Source of the DNA: Sabellastarte sp. h YS-2021
Lineage: Eukaryota; Annelida; Polychaeta; Sabellida; Sabellidae
Length of the DNA stretch: 64,000 nt
Assembly (NCBI GenBank): GCA_964017235.1
Contig: OZ024928.1
Location: 89,151,566 to 89,215,565, forward strand
Direction of reading: 5' to 3'
Shown: positions 1 to 11,372 of the stretch, one piece after another
Layout of the letters: each line of letters opens with the position of its first letter
Numbering within the stretch: the first letter of the stretch is position 1
Notes under the pieces: generated by a model
What the model was told of the DNA's origin: nothing
Database searches by the model: none
What the model saw: the letters and a program-made list of their open reading frames with translations, nothing else
Position numbers and translations under genes: made by a program

Positions 1-1598
1 AGGGAAAATAACTGTATTAAAAAGCTTGATACTTTCCAAATTTATACATGTCTTTCTAATTTTGCCAATCCCTGAAAAGTTTGTCTCAAAACTAAATACT
101 GAATTTTTTAAATTTCTCTGGAATAATAAACCAGATAAAATAAAAAGAGCTACTGTATGTTCAGATCTCACTGTTGGTGGTTTAAAGATGGTAAACTTGA
201 AATGCTTTATTAAATCTTTGAAAATGAGTTGGGTAAGAAGAATCTTTGGTGAAGATTGTCAATGGTTAACATTGTTCAATGAAACTTATGGTAACACTGG
301 TAATTTATTCTTTGAAAATAGCTGGTGTGATTCTTTACTTCAAAAGATGACCAATACCTTTTGGATTGATGTGATCAAAGATTGGCAAATACTTTGCAGA
401 AGCCAACAAGTTTCCAACAATTTAGATATTTTAAACTCTTGTCTGTGGTATAATCCACAAATTTCGAAAGAAGAAATGTACTTCTCCATTTGGTTTAGAA
501 AAGGAATCTTCCTCATTGGGGACATTGTGAATGAACATGGTCAAATCCTTCCAATTGAAGCTTTGAAGAAAAAATATAATTTCAACCCTAATGTACTAGA
601 TTTCCACAGAATTAAATTACTTGTCCAAAAATTCATCAAGATATTTAAAACTGGTGATTTATTTAATTACACAAAACCGGCCCGTCCCTTTCACTTACAG
701 ATTCTTTTCAAATCTAAAAAAGGATGTGGGGATTTTTATAAGATTCTTCTGAAAGACATAGTAAAAGGACCAATTGAGGTTAAAAAATGGGAACCATTGG
801 TTAGTGAAAATAAAAATGATTTTTGGAGAACAATTTATAAAATTTGTTTTAAATCTGTCCCTGATAACAAGTATATTTGGTTTCAGTATAAAATTATTAA
901 TAATATATTAGATACAAAGTATTATTTGCATAAGGTTAAAATATCAGAATGCAATAAATGCCAACTCTGTGGTCTATATCCAGAAACTATTGGTCATCTT
1001 TTTTCGCAATGTAGTAAAGTTTTGGAGTTGTGGAAGAACTTGAAGCACTGGATCTCTGTACGGACTGGGGCAAACTTGAATTTAGATGAAACTACTAAAA
1101 TACTTGGATACTCTAAGTATGACAGTAATTTTTGGCCTTTAAACTTTGTTCTGATTTTGACAAGATATTATATCTATTGGTGTTCAAAGAATAAATTTTC
1201 ACTGAATGTTTTTCACCTACAGAAGGAAGTTAAAAGAAGATATAGTGAACATAAATATCTAGCTAACATTAAAGGCTATAGTATTTGTTTTGAGAAAAGG
1301 TGGTGTGACTGGCAAAACCTATTTACAGATATATGAATAAGTAAACTGTTTCATAAAGACCAGAGGGGGGTAAAGAGCATATATATCATGTAAAAAAAAA
1401 AAATTTTTTTTTTTTATTATTCTTTTCATCTGCAGGAAAATGTTGATTGAGGTTATGTGCTAATTACGCTGAACTGTTTATTAACTTGATGCTAGTTGTT
1501 ATTGTTTTGAAATCTTTGTTTTTCTGTTAAACATGTTCTCTGGAATAGTTTAGATGTACATATAGAAACAAAAATAAAGAAATAAAAAAAAAAAAAAT
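1..1598 (+). mobile_element. 3' part of an L1/Tx1-like non-LTR retrotransposon
   Basis: The window opens inside a LINE. An open reading frame runs from the edge to 1336, followed by about 260 bases of 3' UTR. The UTR holds an A-rich run near 1391-1402, an AATAAA-like signal and a terminal poly-A run near 1584-1598. The 5' half of the element lies outside the window, so element length and target-site duplication cannot be judged. Confidence 0.8.
2..1336 (+). CDS. LINE ORF2 protein, C-terminal part (thumb region to zinc-binding tail), partial
   Basis: The frame is open from base 2; the apparent start near 26 is a TTG and is not a real initiation site. The first residues (GKITVLKSL) and the following LPIPEKF and FLWNNKP blocks are typical of the region after the reverse-transcriptase core in L1/Tx1-clade ORF2 proteins. 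Near residue 310 a CNKCQLCG...HLFSQC cluster matches the C-terminal zinc-binding (zf-RVT type) region. The catalytic YxDD motif and the endonuclease lie upstream of the window. The stop is at 1334-1336 and no frameshift occurs in this part, so this copy is fairly young or little decayed. Clade is from family knowledge, not a search. Confidence 0.8.
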   Translation, partial: GKITVLKSLILSKFIHVFLILPIPEKFVSKLNTEFFKFLWNNKPDKIKRATVCSDLTVGGLKMVNLKCFIKSLKMSWVRRIFGEDCQWLTLFNETYGNTGNLFFENSWCDSLLQKMTNTFWIDVIKDWQILCRSQQVSNNLDILNSCLWYNPQISKEEMYFSIWFRKGIFLIGDIVNEHGQILPIEALKKKYNFNPNVLDFHRIKLLVQKFIKIFKTGDLFNYTKPARPFHLQILFKSKKGCGDFYKILLKDIVKGPIEVKKWEPLVSENKNDFWRTIYKICFKSVPDNKYIWFQYKIINNILDTKYYLHKVKISECNKCQLCGLYPETIGHLFSQCSKVLELWKNLKHWISVRTGANLNLDETTKILGYSKYDSNFWPLNFVLILTRYYIYWCSKNKFSLNVFHLQKEVKRRYSEHKYLANIKGYSICFEKRWCDWQNLFTDI

Positions 1599-2049
1599 TT
1601 CCAGCCATCCAAGTTGTCAGGAATGTGAGTATTTTGTTTCTAATTTTACACTTACTAATCAGGTTAAAAGTATTTGTAAATCCTATTTTGCAGACTTGAT
1701 ATTTCTGAAAAAGATTAGACATCACCTGAAAATTGATATAGCTGTTTCAGTGGCATATGCAGTTGTCAGCAGACTTGACAGTTGTAGCTCCTCTGGCCTC
1801 AGAAAATGTAACAAATCACACCAGGTCTTAATTCAGTTTAGAATCTCCATGTGAAGTGTCTAATTGCCTTTACAACAGCTTCAGTGACTTGTAAATTCTT
1901 AAATTCAGAAAACAAGATATATTTTAAGCCGTCGTATGAATAATACACTCTTACATGGTGGTCACAAAGATAAATTATCTTTCAAGGGGCCATATCACGA
2001 AAGGTCTTACCCTCATTTTAGGCTCAAGTTGGCTATATTTTTGTACAGT
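1599..2049. other. No gene recognised
   Basis: AT-rich sequence between two LINE remnants. It carries no convincing coding frame or repeat structure. The upstream part of the next LINE relic may begin in its last 100 bases. Confidence 0.5.
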
Positions 2050-2775
2050 AGGTAAGCCTAAGACTTCAGAGTTCATTATCATTGGTGATAGACAAGTCAG
2101 GGAGTCCCTCATCCAAAAATTTCCCACCCAACTTCTTGAAAATTCTGTCTCCCCTACCAATAAAGTCAAGAACCTAGGCGTTACTTTTGACTCTGGAAAC
2201 ACCTTTACCAGTCATATAACCAAGGTTTGTCATGCCTGTTACTATCACCTCAATTAAGGACCTAAGGCACATCCACAAATTCCTCAGTGTGGAGACTGCA
2301 ACCTTGCTTGCAAACTCAATGATCAGCAGTCAACTTGACTACTGTAACTCTCTCCTCCATGGTTTAAGTAAATATAATGTGGCTACACTCCAAAAGATTC
2401 AAAATGCCTTTGCAGAATTGTTTTTAGACTTGATAGAACAAACCATGTCATGCCCTTTTTTTCAAAAACTACACTGGCTCCCTATTACATACCACATCTT
2501 GGTTAAATATAATCAAATTGTTTTCAAGGCTATCAAATTCTCCAAACCCACATACTTATCATCCTTGATCAAAACTAGTAGCCTAACTCATGAAAATCGG
2601 CTATCTCTTTCATCAGTTTGTCCTAGAAAGGCCATTGGTAGGTGAGGTTTTGCAATGGCTTCCCTCAATGAATGGAACAAACTCCCACAATCAGTCTGAT
2701 CACAGCACACAATAACAGGTTTCCGAAGCCAGCTAAAAACCTATTTGTTTAAACTCGCATATCCTGCACCATAGT
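2050..2775 (+). pseudogene. Relic of a CR1/L2-like LINE reverse transcriptase, C-terminal third
   Basis: Two overlapping frames together encode the region after the RT catalytic core. The first (about 2050-2255) holds KTSEFIIIG and VKNLGVTFDS. The second (about 2250-2645) holds LDYCNSLLHGL, LQKIQN and KLHWLPI, hallmark blocks of CR1/L2/Jockey-group proteins. A -1-type frameshift separates the frames, and a TGA stands at 2644-2646. The terminal block (LKTYLFKLAYP) is still readable after the stop and ends near 2775. The copy is dead and 5'-truncated. It is clearly diverged from the better preserved LINE at 4.7-6.5 kb. Confidence 0.75.
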
Positions 2776-3112
2776 ATATCTCCCCAGTGGGCGCTAATTT
2801 GGATCTTGACCTGATATGTCCCTCGACTTTTCCTTTTTGATCTCGAGCGCATTAGTGTCTCCTTTTTGAAAACACTCTAAGAAATCAAATTTTTTATTTG
2901 CGATGTATGTAAATTTCGAAATTTTATATATCAAACATACATAACATAAATAACTCTAAAATAATTCTAGTAATCTGGATTCTAGCCATACATTTTAGCC
3001 AAACACCATTTTCCGATAATATTTTTCATATAGATTTGATTCTCTTGCATTAAAATTACTTGTAGGTTACAATATGGTATGAAGACAACTTAAATATTTG
3101 TTGCCAGGAGTA
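2776..3112. other. AT-rich non-coding sequence
   Basis: Includes the possible 3' UTR of the upstream LINE relic. Nothing else recognised. Confidence 0.4.
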
Positions 3113-3114
3113 TA

Positions 3115-3341
3115 CTGCTTCCCTGCATAAGTTGGCCGCGGGTCGTAAGTTGGCCACCATCATCATATTTTGAAATTTCTATAAACCTAAAGGCCTGTAT
3201 CATCCTTCAATGGTCTATTACAATAAGATTTATTATAACTACCACTTTTAAAACCTGTGCAACCACACATTTGTCTGTTTGATACATTTAAATGAGTGGT
3301 GGCCAACTTACGACCCGTGGCCAACTTATGCAGGGAAGCAG
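3115..3341. mobile_element. Mariner-like MITE flanked by TA
   Basis: Terminal inverted repeats of about 45 bp start CTGCTTCCCTGCATAAG on the left, and the reverse complement ends the element on the right, with one G/A difference visible. Both ends abut TA (3113-3114 and 3342-3343), the Tc1/mariner target duplication. The 227-bp body is too short for a transposase, so this is a non-autonomous element. Confidence 0.8.
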
Positions 3342-3343
3342 TA

Positions 3344-4065
3344 AATGAAAAATGACATGTCATGTTTAGAGGACTTGAAATTTTGATGAAGTTAGATAAG
3401 GGAAAATCTTTAAATAACAAAGTAACCTGTGAGAAAAATCATGACATTTTCCCCATAAATGAGATGTGTTACCACTCTAGATAGATGCTATTTGTTTTCG
3501 GTTCAACTAGAGCTTGACTGCTGTTGTGCATGCTGGACCTTACTAGCCGTTACACTTTGCGCATCCTGCGGTTAGAATTTACCAAGTACATAGTTCGTAC
3601 ATGAGCCAGAAACAGCAAAGAAAAGCGGTGGAAAGACATTTTAAGGGTGTGGACAAGTACTGAATATACCATAGTAAGCATCCTCGTTGAATTGCTGTAT
3701 AGAATGTTCTGGAACAATTTTGTCATTTATTCATATTCTCCAGATATCGACATTCGGGGAACACACAAATCATCGACAGTCACTGTCAGTAGTCGGCGCG
3801 CGTCGGCGTATTGTGGTTCCATGCACGTGTCATTCACTCGCGTTTAAAGCTTGTGCGTATTATATTTTCATCCATGACGTTAGGATGGATGGACGGGCGA
3901 TTGTAGGACAAAAAGTACTGCACACAGACAAAAACTTCAAAAAGTATTTGGACAAAAAGTACCAGGCATAGGACAAAAAGTGGATCAGGTGAACTTGCAG
4001 GCGCCGTTTCTCGTAGTCGAGAAATGTACATTTCTTGTGTTGAAGACACTTTCTCATAAACACTT
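3344..4065. other. No gene recognised; short overlapping open frames only
   Basis: Several frames of 60-95 codons overlap here on both strands without domain motifs. Around 3907-3980 the phrase GGACAAAAAGT recurs three times. I see no intron-exon structure or similarity to anything else in the window. Confidence 0.4.
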
Positions 4066-4884
4066 TTCTCATAAACACTTTCTCATAAACAGTTTTTCTT
4101 GTACAGCATTTTATGTATCTCCAGCTGAGTGGAAATGAATGACTTGTCCTGTTGTGTGATATCTATCAAAAGGCACATTCATGGAAAATTTTCTATGCAG
4201 AAAGAACCACCCCAACTCCCCTTTAGTGCACACAAAAAGCAAGTGGAAAAAAGAATGGCCTCAGTGGGGGAAGTGGGGGGGTTCATGGAGGGAGATGATA
4301 GATAGAGATATATATATGTGTGTGTGAAGCAAAAGTGGAACAAAAAAAAGTGGAATATTTATGCTGTTCTTTCGAATGTATATTGTTTTCTTTTCTTTTA
4401 CTTTCTTCCATTTCACTTAGACTTCTACATTTAATTAATTTTAGCTCAAGTGGGAAATGAATTTTTGAAACTTTAATGCATTCAAATTCCTGAAGTGATG
4501 CACAAAATCATTTATAACTTGAAAAGTATTGCGTTCACAGCATTTTGTTAAAATATGTTATTCCGTTATTCGGCTACTTTTTCCACAGCTACTCCAAGTC
4601 CAGTAAGTTGTTTGGTCTTAATTTTGTGCATTATTGAAGTGTGGAATGGATCATGATCTCCTACTCTTATTCCTAAGCCTAGATTTTTAATTTCAGTTGC
4701 TAAATCATTCATAAATATTGCAATATATAAACTCATCTAATCTAATCTAATGTGGACTTTTATAGCGCTTAATCTCCATCACTGATGGACACTAAGGCGC
4801 ATCTAAACATAAAGCAAGGCAGTTATCGTTAATCAAGGGACATAGCCAGGTCGTACCAAGGAGACACAGATGTGACGGGAGAGG

Positions 4885-6190
4885 CTATGGTGGGTAGGCT
4901 TTTGCAAACAGGTAAGTTTTAAGCTTCTTTCTGAAGGAGGCAACTGATGTTGCACTGCGAACATCTTGAGGGAGGTCATTGCAGATCTTAGGAGCATCAA
5001 AGGCAAAACTATGGACAAAATGTTTGTCTGACTTAAAGACTGATGAATGAAAAGGAGGAACTGTAAGGTATTGACGATCTGGGTGACTATGCCTAGTACT
5101 ATAGGGACAACTACTAAAAGACAAGAACGGTTTGAAGTAAGAAGGAGAACCACTATGCAAAAATTTATACACAAGTGTTGCGGTTTTGAAAATACGATAC
5201 TTAACAGGCAACCAGTGGAGTTTCTGTAGAATGGGTGTAACATGAGCATACTTTCTATGATTTGTAACAATACGAGCAAGGGTGTTCTGAATACTTTGCA
5301 ATTTGTGCTGATTGAAACCAGACAAACCTCTGAACAGAGAGTTACAATAGTCCAGACAACTACTAACCAAGGCATTTGCAGCAAGGACTGCCACTTCAGA
5401 AGTGAGATACTTTCTAATTCTACGGAGGTCACGCATCTGAAGGAAGCACGCTTTGCAAGTCCTCTTGATATGCTCAGAGAATGAAAAATCTGCATCAAAC
5501 CACACACCTAGATTTCTGACAGAATCAACCGGATGAAGAAGGCTACCAAGAATGCTAACAGGAAAGTGAGAGGAAATCTTCTGACGTTGAGCCTTGGAAC
5601 CAAAGACAATAAACTCAGTTTTTTCAGGGTTGAGCTTCAATTTACTGAGAGACATCCATTCTTGAACATCACGAAGGCAGGCATTTAGCTTGGCGAGAGC
5701 CGAAGAAGCATTCTTGTGGGAGAGATGGATGTATAACTGAGTGTCATCTGCATAAAAATGGAATTTAATATGCGGGTGGAGGCGAATAATTTTACTGAGT
5801 GGTGTTGTATAGAGTGAAAACAGTAACGGACCCAGAACAGAACCTTGTGGGACTCCATAGATGAGATTGCTTAATTCAGATAGTGTGGAGCCTATCTTAA
5901 TGGCCTGGCAACGATTTCTTAAGTAGGAAGCAAACCACCTTAGAGCTGTTCCACCAAGACCAAACCAGGATTTAAGGTAACCAAGGAGAATATTATGGTC
6001 TATTGTGTCAAATGCGGCTGATAAGTCAAGAAGTACTAGAGCTGTGGGTTCACCGCGTGCCAGAGAGAGATGAACCTTGTTTTTTATAGACAATAAAGCA
6101 GTTTCCGTGGAATGTCCTGGCTAATATGCTGACTGATGAGGATTGTCCAGTTTGTTGTTATTAATGTGTGACGTTAGCTGCCTGGCAACC
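4885..6190 (-). pseudogene. CR1/L2-like LINE reverse transcriptase, 5'-truncated
   Basis: Reads in one minus-strand frame of about 430 codons. Visible blocks in order are HQSAY-stop-PGHSTETALL (finger), DLSAAFDTIDH (motif A with catalytic Asp), GVPQGSVLGPLLF (motif B), FHFYADDTQLY (motif C, the YADD catalytic site), LKLNPEKTE, VRNLGVWFD, LDYCNSLFRGL, LQSIQNTLARIV and LHWLPV. A single TAG lies in the finger region near 6120. The endonuclease domain is absent. Apart from the stop and truncation the domain is intact, which points to a fairly recent insertion. The ORF start near 6093 is a TTG and is not a real start. Confidence 0.85.
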
Positions 6191-6191
6191 A

Positions 6192-6423
6192 GGCTACCAA
6201 GAATGCTAACAGGAAAGTGAGAGGAAATCTTCTGACGTTGAGCCTTGGAACCAAAGACAATAAACTCAGTTTTTTCAGGGTTGAGCTTCAATTTACTGAG
6301 AGACATCCATTCTTGAACATCACGAAGGCAGGCATTTAGCCGAGGAAGCATTCTTGTGGGAGAGATGGATGTATAACTGAGTGTCATCTGCATAAAAATG
6401 GAATTTAATATGCGGGTGGAGGC
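6192..6423 (-). repeat. Duplicated LINE block at the 5' junction
   Basis: Repeats 5540-5773 of the same LINE almost exactly, in the same orientation, with an 11-base loss (near 6340). It covers YADDTQLY through SSHFPVSILGS. It is joined directly to the true upstream RT sequence (VARQLTSHINN). This is the kind of chimera left by template switching during target-primed reverse transcription. Confidence 0.8.
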
Positions 6424-6498
6424 AACATAGCTCAACCAACTTTGACAGGAAACAAAGACCAGACACTGGGCGATAATTCTTAAGGTCGTCTCTCTCAT
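6424..6498. other. Unexplained 75-bp filler at LINE 5' junction
   Basis: Sequence between the duplicated LINE block and the right copy of CTCAT. It matches neither the LINE nor the empty site, so it may be filler captured during insertion. Confidence 0.5.
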
Positions 6499-7769
6499 AC
6501 TTTTCTTTCCCAATAAATCCAGTAACATTTTTCTAGCACTATAGCTTGACTTGTTTGTAACTTGATTTTTCTTGTAAGCAATAACTCTGAAGCAAAATCA
6601 GTAACTTTTGAACAAAAAGTCTAACACACTTTGGTTCACTGGATTTTATTAGTGGTTTTGTTAAGTTTTTAGTTGAAGCACAACCAGTAATTTTAAACAA
6701 TAGTTCTTAAGCATCTTAGTCCACTGCATTCAATTAGTGTTTTATACTTAAGTCACATACTAATGACATTTTGAACAGAAATGTCTGTGGTCAGTGTACC
6801 CTTTCACTTGAGACCTCTTCTCTGAGAACATTACCAAAGAATGTAGGACATACAGAATCCGGGAAAAAAAATGCCTCCTGGACAAAATGCCTCACAGAAA
6901 AAAATGCCTCCTGGAAAAAATGCCTCCTAGAAAGAGTGCCTCCTGGATATTTTGTGACTAGGAAAAAAAGGCTCCTGAGAAAACAAAGTTATTTCAACTT
7001 GTAAACATGTTACATATGAAACCTATAACATATAATATCAAAAACATGTTAATTTCAGATATGTACAGTCAAAACCAGAATGTACAATATCGTGAAGTAC
7101 AAATTACAAATATCTTCTTGAAAGGGTATCCCTTCAGCTGTACTCTGGAGCAGTTTAAAAGCAGGATTTATGGCTGTGAGGTTTCTTGATGAAATAGTTG
7201 TGGCCTTTATGGCTTACAATATGCATTCTTATCAAATTACAACATAGGTTATCCCCTCTGTAAGGAGTTGATCGCAGTTAGATGCACTAGGAGGGGCAGA
7301 AATGTAATTACAAGAAAAACTTGACACCTGTCATAATGGAAACCAGGGATGAGCAGCAAGCCAAAAGAGTGAGAAGCACCAGCAAAACCTTACAAGAGAA
7401 ACTTACATACCTTTGTACAGCTAAGCAAAATGGGTAAAAGACTGTGTATTTTTGACAGGCATTGGCGACTATAAGACTCAAGTGGAAAAAATGAAGATGC
7501 CTCTGAAGTTGTAATGTGAACCTGTAGTGTTATAATACTTGAAAGAACTTTTTTTTCTTAGGAGGTATTTTTCCTGGTCATTTTTTCCGCGCATCGGACA
7601 TACATTCTTTTGAGAAGTATATTTCACACCTACAATTTCTCTTCTGCCAAGCTGTGGTCGTTCTTTCATTTGTTAAATATGGTAACATACACAATGCAAT
7701 AAACTTTACATTTTCTATTCCTTGTGATGCATATCTTCACATCTTTTACGGCTTACTTCACACTTTTTC

Positions 7770-7812
7770 ATCAGGGCCGCTTCGTTTTTGTCAGCAAAAA
7801 CTTTTTTCTAGT
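7770..7812 (+). other. Helitron-like 3' terminus of repeat F copy 1
   Basis: CCGCTTC is followed by a stem GTTTTTG/CAAAAAC with loop TCAG, then a short T run and CTAGT at the end. The next bases (TATCTCTAAAAG) belong to a 133-bp satellite monomer, whose normal context is GCGAAT followed by TATCTC. That agrees with insertion between T and T in AATT. Confidence 0.65.
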
Positions 7813-8215
7813 TATCTCTAAAAGTATTGCTGATAGCCAATTTTTCTCAACCCATTCACCTACTTTTGGAAGAGCTTTCACATGGTCAAGTTTCAGACCC
7901 ATAGCTAATTACTCACCTACTCAAAATGAGTAAATGCGAATTATCTCTAAAAGTATTGCAGATAGCCAATTTTTCTCAAATAACTCATTCACCTACTTTT
8001 GGCAGAGCTTTCACTTGGTGAAGTTTCACACCCATAGCTAATTATTCACCTACTCAAAATGAGTAAATGCTAATTATCTCTAAAAGTATTGCGGATACCC
8101 AATTTTTATCAAATAACTCATTCATCTACCTTTGGGAGTAAATGCGAATTATCTCTTAAAAGTATTGCAGATAGCCAATTTTTCTCAAACAACTCATCGA
8201 CCTACGTTTGGAAGA
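7813..8215. repeat. 133-bp satellite, about three monomers
   Basis: Each monomer has AATTATCTCTAAAAGTATTG, then AGATAGCC, CTCATTCACCTACTTTTGG, GAGCTTTCAC, GTTTCA and CTACTCAAAATGAGTAAATG. The same family forms a longer array at 17.1-18.2 kb. One monomer here is internally shortened near 8130. Confidence 0.8.
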
Positions 8216-8575
8216 GCTTTCACACACGAAAATGAAAAACTGTGAATATCTCGGAAAAGCTATTTCTTCTCCTTTAATGCTCGGCGGGAGATACACACCG
8301 TGGCAGTGGTCTTGTTTTCAAAAAAATTTTTTTCTCCACAAAAATGGTGGCGATTTTGAATTTTCAAAGTTTTTGCAAAACACAAAAATTCTTATATCTC
8401 GAAAACTGTGCTAGATGGAGCGAATTCAACAAAATTTTTGACCTGCTGGATATCTCTGCAGAGTACTCATGCCAATTTTCAAAATATTTTTGTCTCGCCA
8501 AATATAGCGGCCATTTTGAATTTTTGAATTTTTTGCAAAAATTGCAAAACACAAAAATGCTTATATCTTGAAAAC
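8216..8575. repeat. Two 169-bp-type satellite monomers
   Basis: Two units contain TATCTCGAAAAC/TATCTTGAAAAC, GTGCTAGAT, TATCTCTGCAGAGTA, TCGCCAAA and GCGGCCATTTTGAATTTT. They belong to the same family as the array at 16.0-17.1 kb. Short open frames across them are by-products. Confidence 0.75.
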
Positions 8576-8679
8576 TGTGCTAGATAGAGCAGACTGCGCT
8601 GACTTTGGTTGCCACAACAGTATAAGGCTAGAAACGGAACATTTACTTAATACTTTAGCACTCACCTTTATATCCTTTT

Positions 8680-8743
8680 TGGGACGCTTTGTTTTTGCTA
8701 TGCAAAAACGTTATCTTTTTTTTTTTGCGATCTATCCTCTAGT
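8680..8743 (+). other. Family A type 3' terminus
   Basis: GGGACGCTT (inverted copy of the family A 5' arm) is followed by a stem TTTTTGC/GCAAAAA, a T-rich run and CTAGT at 8743. It is nearly identical to 34342-34404. The matching 5' end is not in the window, so only the 3' part of this A copy is present. Confidence 0.65.
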
Positions 8744-8817
8744 TGAATTTAGTGTTGTAGTGTCTTGTTTGTGATAATTTATCTGATTCTATTCACTGGT
8801 GCCAGCTTAAAAGGATG

Positions 8818-8985
8818 ATTTTATTATGCTACAATAGCTTACCATGTGGGACTTAATGCTGTTCTCGGGTTGCCACACCCGGGGCCAACGTCTTAGAAAA
8901 AAAGATCGTTCTTGTTAGCCACCGGATATACTGGTAGTTGTCGTCACGTGATAACTTCTGACCAATCGCCCTACTTTCTCGTTGG
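8818..8985. repeat. DIRS-1 left inverted terminal repeat with E-box palindrome
   Basis: Matches the reverse complement of 15018-15615 once the hAT insertion there is removed. It contains ACCATGTGGGACTTAATGCT near the end and the palindrome TCACGTGA at 8944-8951. Transcription of DIRS elements is expected to start in or near this repeat. Confidence 0.85.
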
Positions 8986-9210
8986 CCACGATTGACTGGT
9001 AGCAGTTTGTAAATATACAGACATTTTCATTTATTTCTCAGTATTTACATATTGTTGGAGGCTAATATTTGAATATTTCATTTCATATATTTCATAGATT
9101 ATTCTGTAAAATTATTGATTTCACAACTTAAGTATTTTCCTTACAATCCGCGTGTTTTGAGTTTTTTCGGTTCAGGCAATTTCAATTGTACGTCTTTTTA
9201 TTGCGTTAAA

Positions 9211-11372
9211 ATGTCTCTCCATCAAGCAAACAAAGACAAACCGAGAGCTCAGAAATGCCGCCATTTTTGCTTCAGTTTTGATAATCATAACTACTGCCCT
9301 ACCTGTAGGGAGGCTGGCAAGGGAGATGACCCCTGTGTCACTTTTGAAGCACCCTGCCATATTTGCACATCTCTCACTGATGAGCAATTGCAAAAAATTC
9401 AAAACAGGAAGCGGTACTTAAAAAAGCAAAAAGCGGAAACTAGTTCTAAAGATGAACTAGATCTCTTGGGTGAAGGCGATGGGGACTCTTTTATTGGTTC
9501 CAATGCAGACCTAGAGAGTGCTGCCGATAACCTCTTTACCTCACCCCCCCGTCCTCAACCTCTGGCCTTCAGTTCTTTATCATTAAAAACCCCAGCTAAA
9601 GCTGTCCCACCCACCCCAGGTACTGTTTTGCAAAACAAAATTCAAAGAAATTTAGAGAAATCCCTGGGTGATTCCTTAAATATACATTTACAGCAGCAAA
9701 TGGGTTCCTTCCAGGCATCCATGTTAGAAGCATTTCAATCACTCCGAGAGGAGTTAGCAATTAAAAAGCCATCCGAGGTTGAACCCTCGCCTCATGCTTC
9801 AAAAGCTGGTCCATCCAGCAACATTGCTGCTCATCTGGACCTACCCCCTCCGAGGTCAAGTACTAATGCTCAGTCCGAGGCAATGGATGTGGACGTTGGT
9901 CCAGCACTCCCTCCTCGACTAGTACTTAACCAACCTGCCTCGGATCAGTACGTTGCCCCTTCTGAGGCTATACCGAAGGATTCCTCGTACTCACACAAAA
10001 AACAAAGCCACAGACAAACTGTAGCACCGAGCTCTGCCTCGGATCAACTGGATGAGGATTCCGACGAACCTCAGATCCATCCTAGACCTAAGAAACACTC
10101 TGACAAGAGCAAGCATAAATCTAGGTCCAGATATGTGTCATCTTCAGAGGAAGATCACTCCCCTGTTGCCAGACACAGGTCTTCTAAGCCCTCTAGGGCT
10201 CAGCCCTCAGGCGCAGCTTCTGATCAAGACCTCCCACAACATGATCCAGACCCCCCCCTTATTATAGGGAAGTAGCTCTGTCTGACATTCCCTCCCAATA
10301 CTCTGAAGACGTAGACACCTTCAGGCGCATTCTTTCTCTCCCTGACCCCAGGGACTCTATGCCTAGGTCTTCAACTTCAGTGTTGGGTCTGGATGACGAA
10401 AAAGGCCGTCAAGAGCTCAGACCTAGAGGTCCTTCCTCTATCCTACCACTTAGCTCAGTTATCAAGGACGCCTTTGATAAATTTCAACATGATTTCAAAG
10501 CTGCCAATTTAGCTGAGGGCAAATATGTCAAGCCTCCTCCATCCACTTCTAAGTGGTATAAGATTGAACAGCCCACTTTTCAAGACAAAATCCAGGAGTT
10601 GAATACAGACTTTGTTAAGATCTGTATTACTCCTAGACCTCCTGGGGCACCAGTAGCCAAAGTCCCTCTGCCAGTTCTTAAGGAGCTGGAACATCAGGCT
10701 AGACAAAATATTTCAACCCTCAATTTCACCGCTGCCTTTGCCAAAACCTCTTCTTCTTGCAATGCTTCCTTGGAAAAGTGCCAACATAGCATTAAGTCAA
10801 CTGTCAAGAAGATAAAATCTCAGATCCAGAAAGGTGCCAATCCTGAGAAAGCAGCAAAGCGCGGATATTAGGAAGTTGCTGAGTACTTGGATTTTTGGAA
10901 CAAGACGGTTCTTGTTCAACATAGAGCTCTTACCTGTCTCAGCAAATCGCTAGCCCATATTCTCCAGAGGGAATTATATTCCATGGCTAATACCGGCTTG
11001 CTTAGGCGCGAAGCCGAAATGACTCTATTACATCCCCAGCTAGGGGAAACGAGACGCCAAGAACTTAGGAACTCATCCTTCTGGGACTCCTCCTTGTTCG
11101 AGTCTCAACTCGTAAAGGAAGGTGAGGACTTCCTTCTCAAAAAAGGCACCTCAAAAGATTCTCAGGGTTTCGCACCCTACCAGAATAAGCCCTTTCGTGG
11201 CCCCCACAAGAAAAGAGGCTCCTACAGGAAACGCCCCTATGGGGGCAATACCTCTCAAAGCAGTAACCAATCCTTTCCCACGGGAAGAGGAAAATCCAAC
11301 TTCAGAGGCTCCAGGGGTCGTTTTCGACCCCACAATAGGGGAAGGGGGCGTGGAAACCCCCCTTCTCAATGA
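9211..11372 (+). pseudogene. DIRS-1 Gag-like protein, broken by one frameshift and one stop
   Basis: The start is set at the ATG at 9211 (MSLHQANKDKPR), because copy 2 starts at the same point (MATSHQSSKDKPR). An N-terminal Cys/His cluster (CRHFC...NYCPTCREAGKGDD...CHIC) suggests zinc binding. The middle is Ser/Pro-rich with a basic KKHSDKSKHKSRSR stretch, and the C-terminus is Arg/Gly-rich (GRFRPHNRGRGRG), as in nucleic-acid-binding Gag tails. A C-run at about 10249-10257 shifts the frame and gives a TAG at 10273. A second TAG stands at 10869 where copy 2 has GAT. The frame then reaches TGA at 11370-11372. Role by analogy: RNA packaging. Confidence 0.8.

Larger units (their letters stand above)
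4737..6498 (-). mobile_element. CR1/L2-like LINE insertion with mapped empty site
   Basis: Minus-strand LINE, 5'-truncated, whose 3' end at 4737 is a short tandem tail (three copies of CTAAT on the plus strand). CTCAT flanks both ends (4732-4736 and 6494-6498). The uninterrupted sequence survives in F copy 2 near 20732-20740, where AAACTCAT runs straight into ACTTTTC. The comparison defines both breakpoints directly. The 5' end is chimeric (see the duplicated block). Confidence 0.85.
4066..7812 (+). mobile_element. Helentron-like repeat F, copy 1, interrupted by a LINE
   Basis: 4070-4736 joined to 6499-7812 is collinear with 20084-20807 joined to 33222-34190. The two copies share long near-identical stretches, for example the 4560-4735 block versus 20570-20732 and the 6779-7000 block versus 33399-33600. 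The segment ends with a hairpin (GTTTTTG...CAAAAAC) and CTAGT at 7808-7812, then continues into a satellite monomer. The 5' end is not resolved: similarity between the copies simply begins near 4070/20084. It contains no protein-coding gene of its own. Confidence 0.6.

Noticed and set aside
3647-3971. Two overlapping frames of 66 and 94 codons
   Set aside because: No motif, no splice context and competing frames on both strands.
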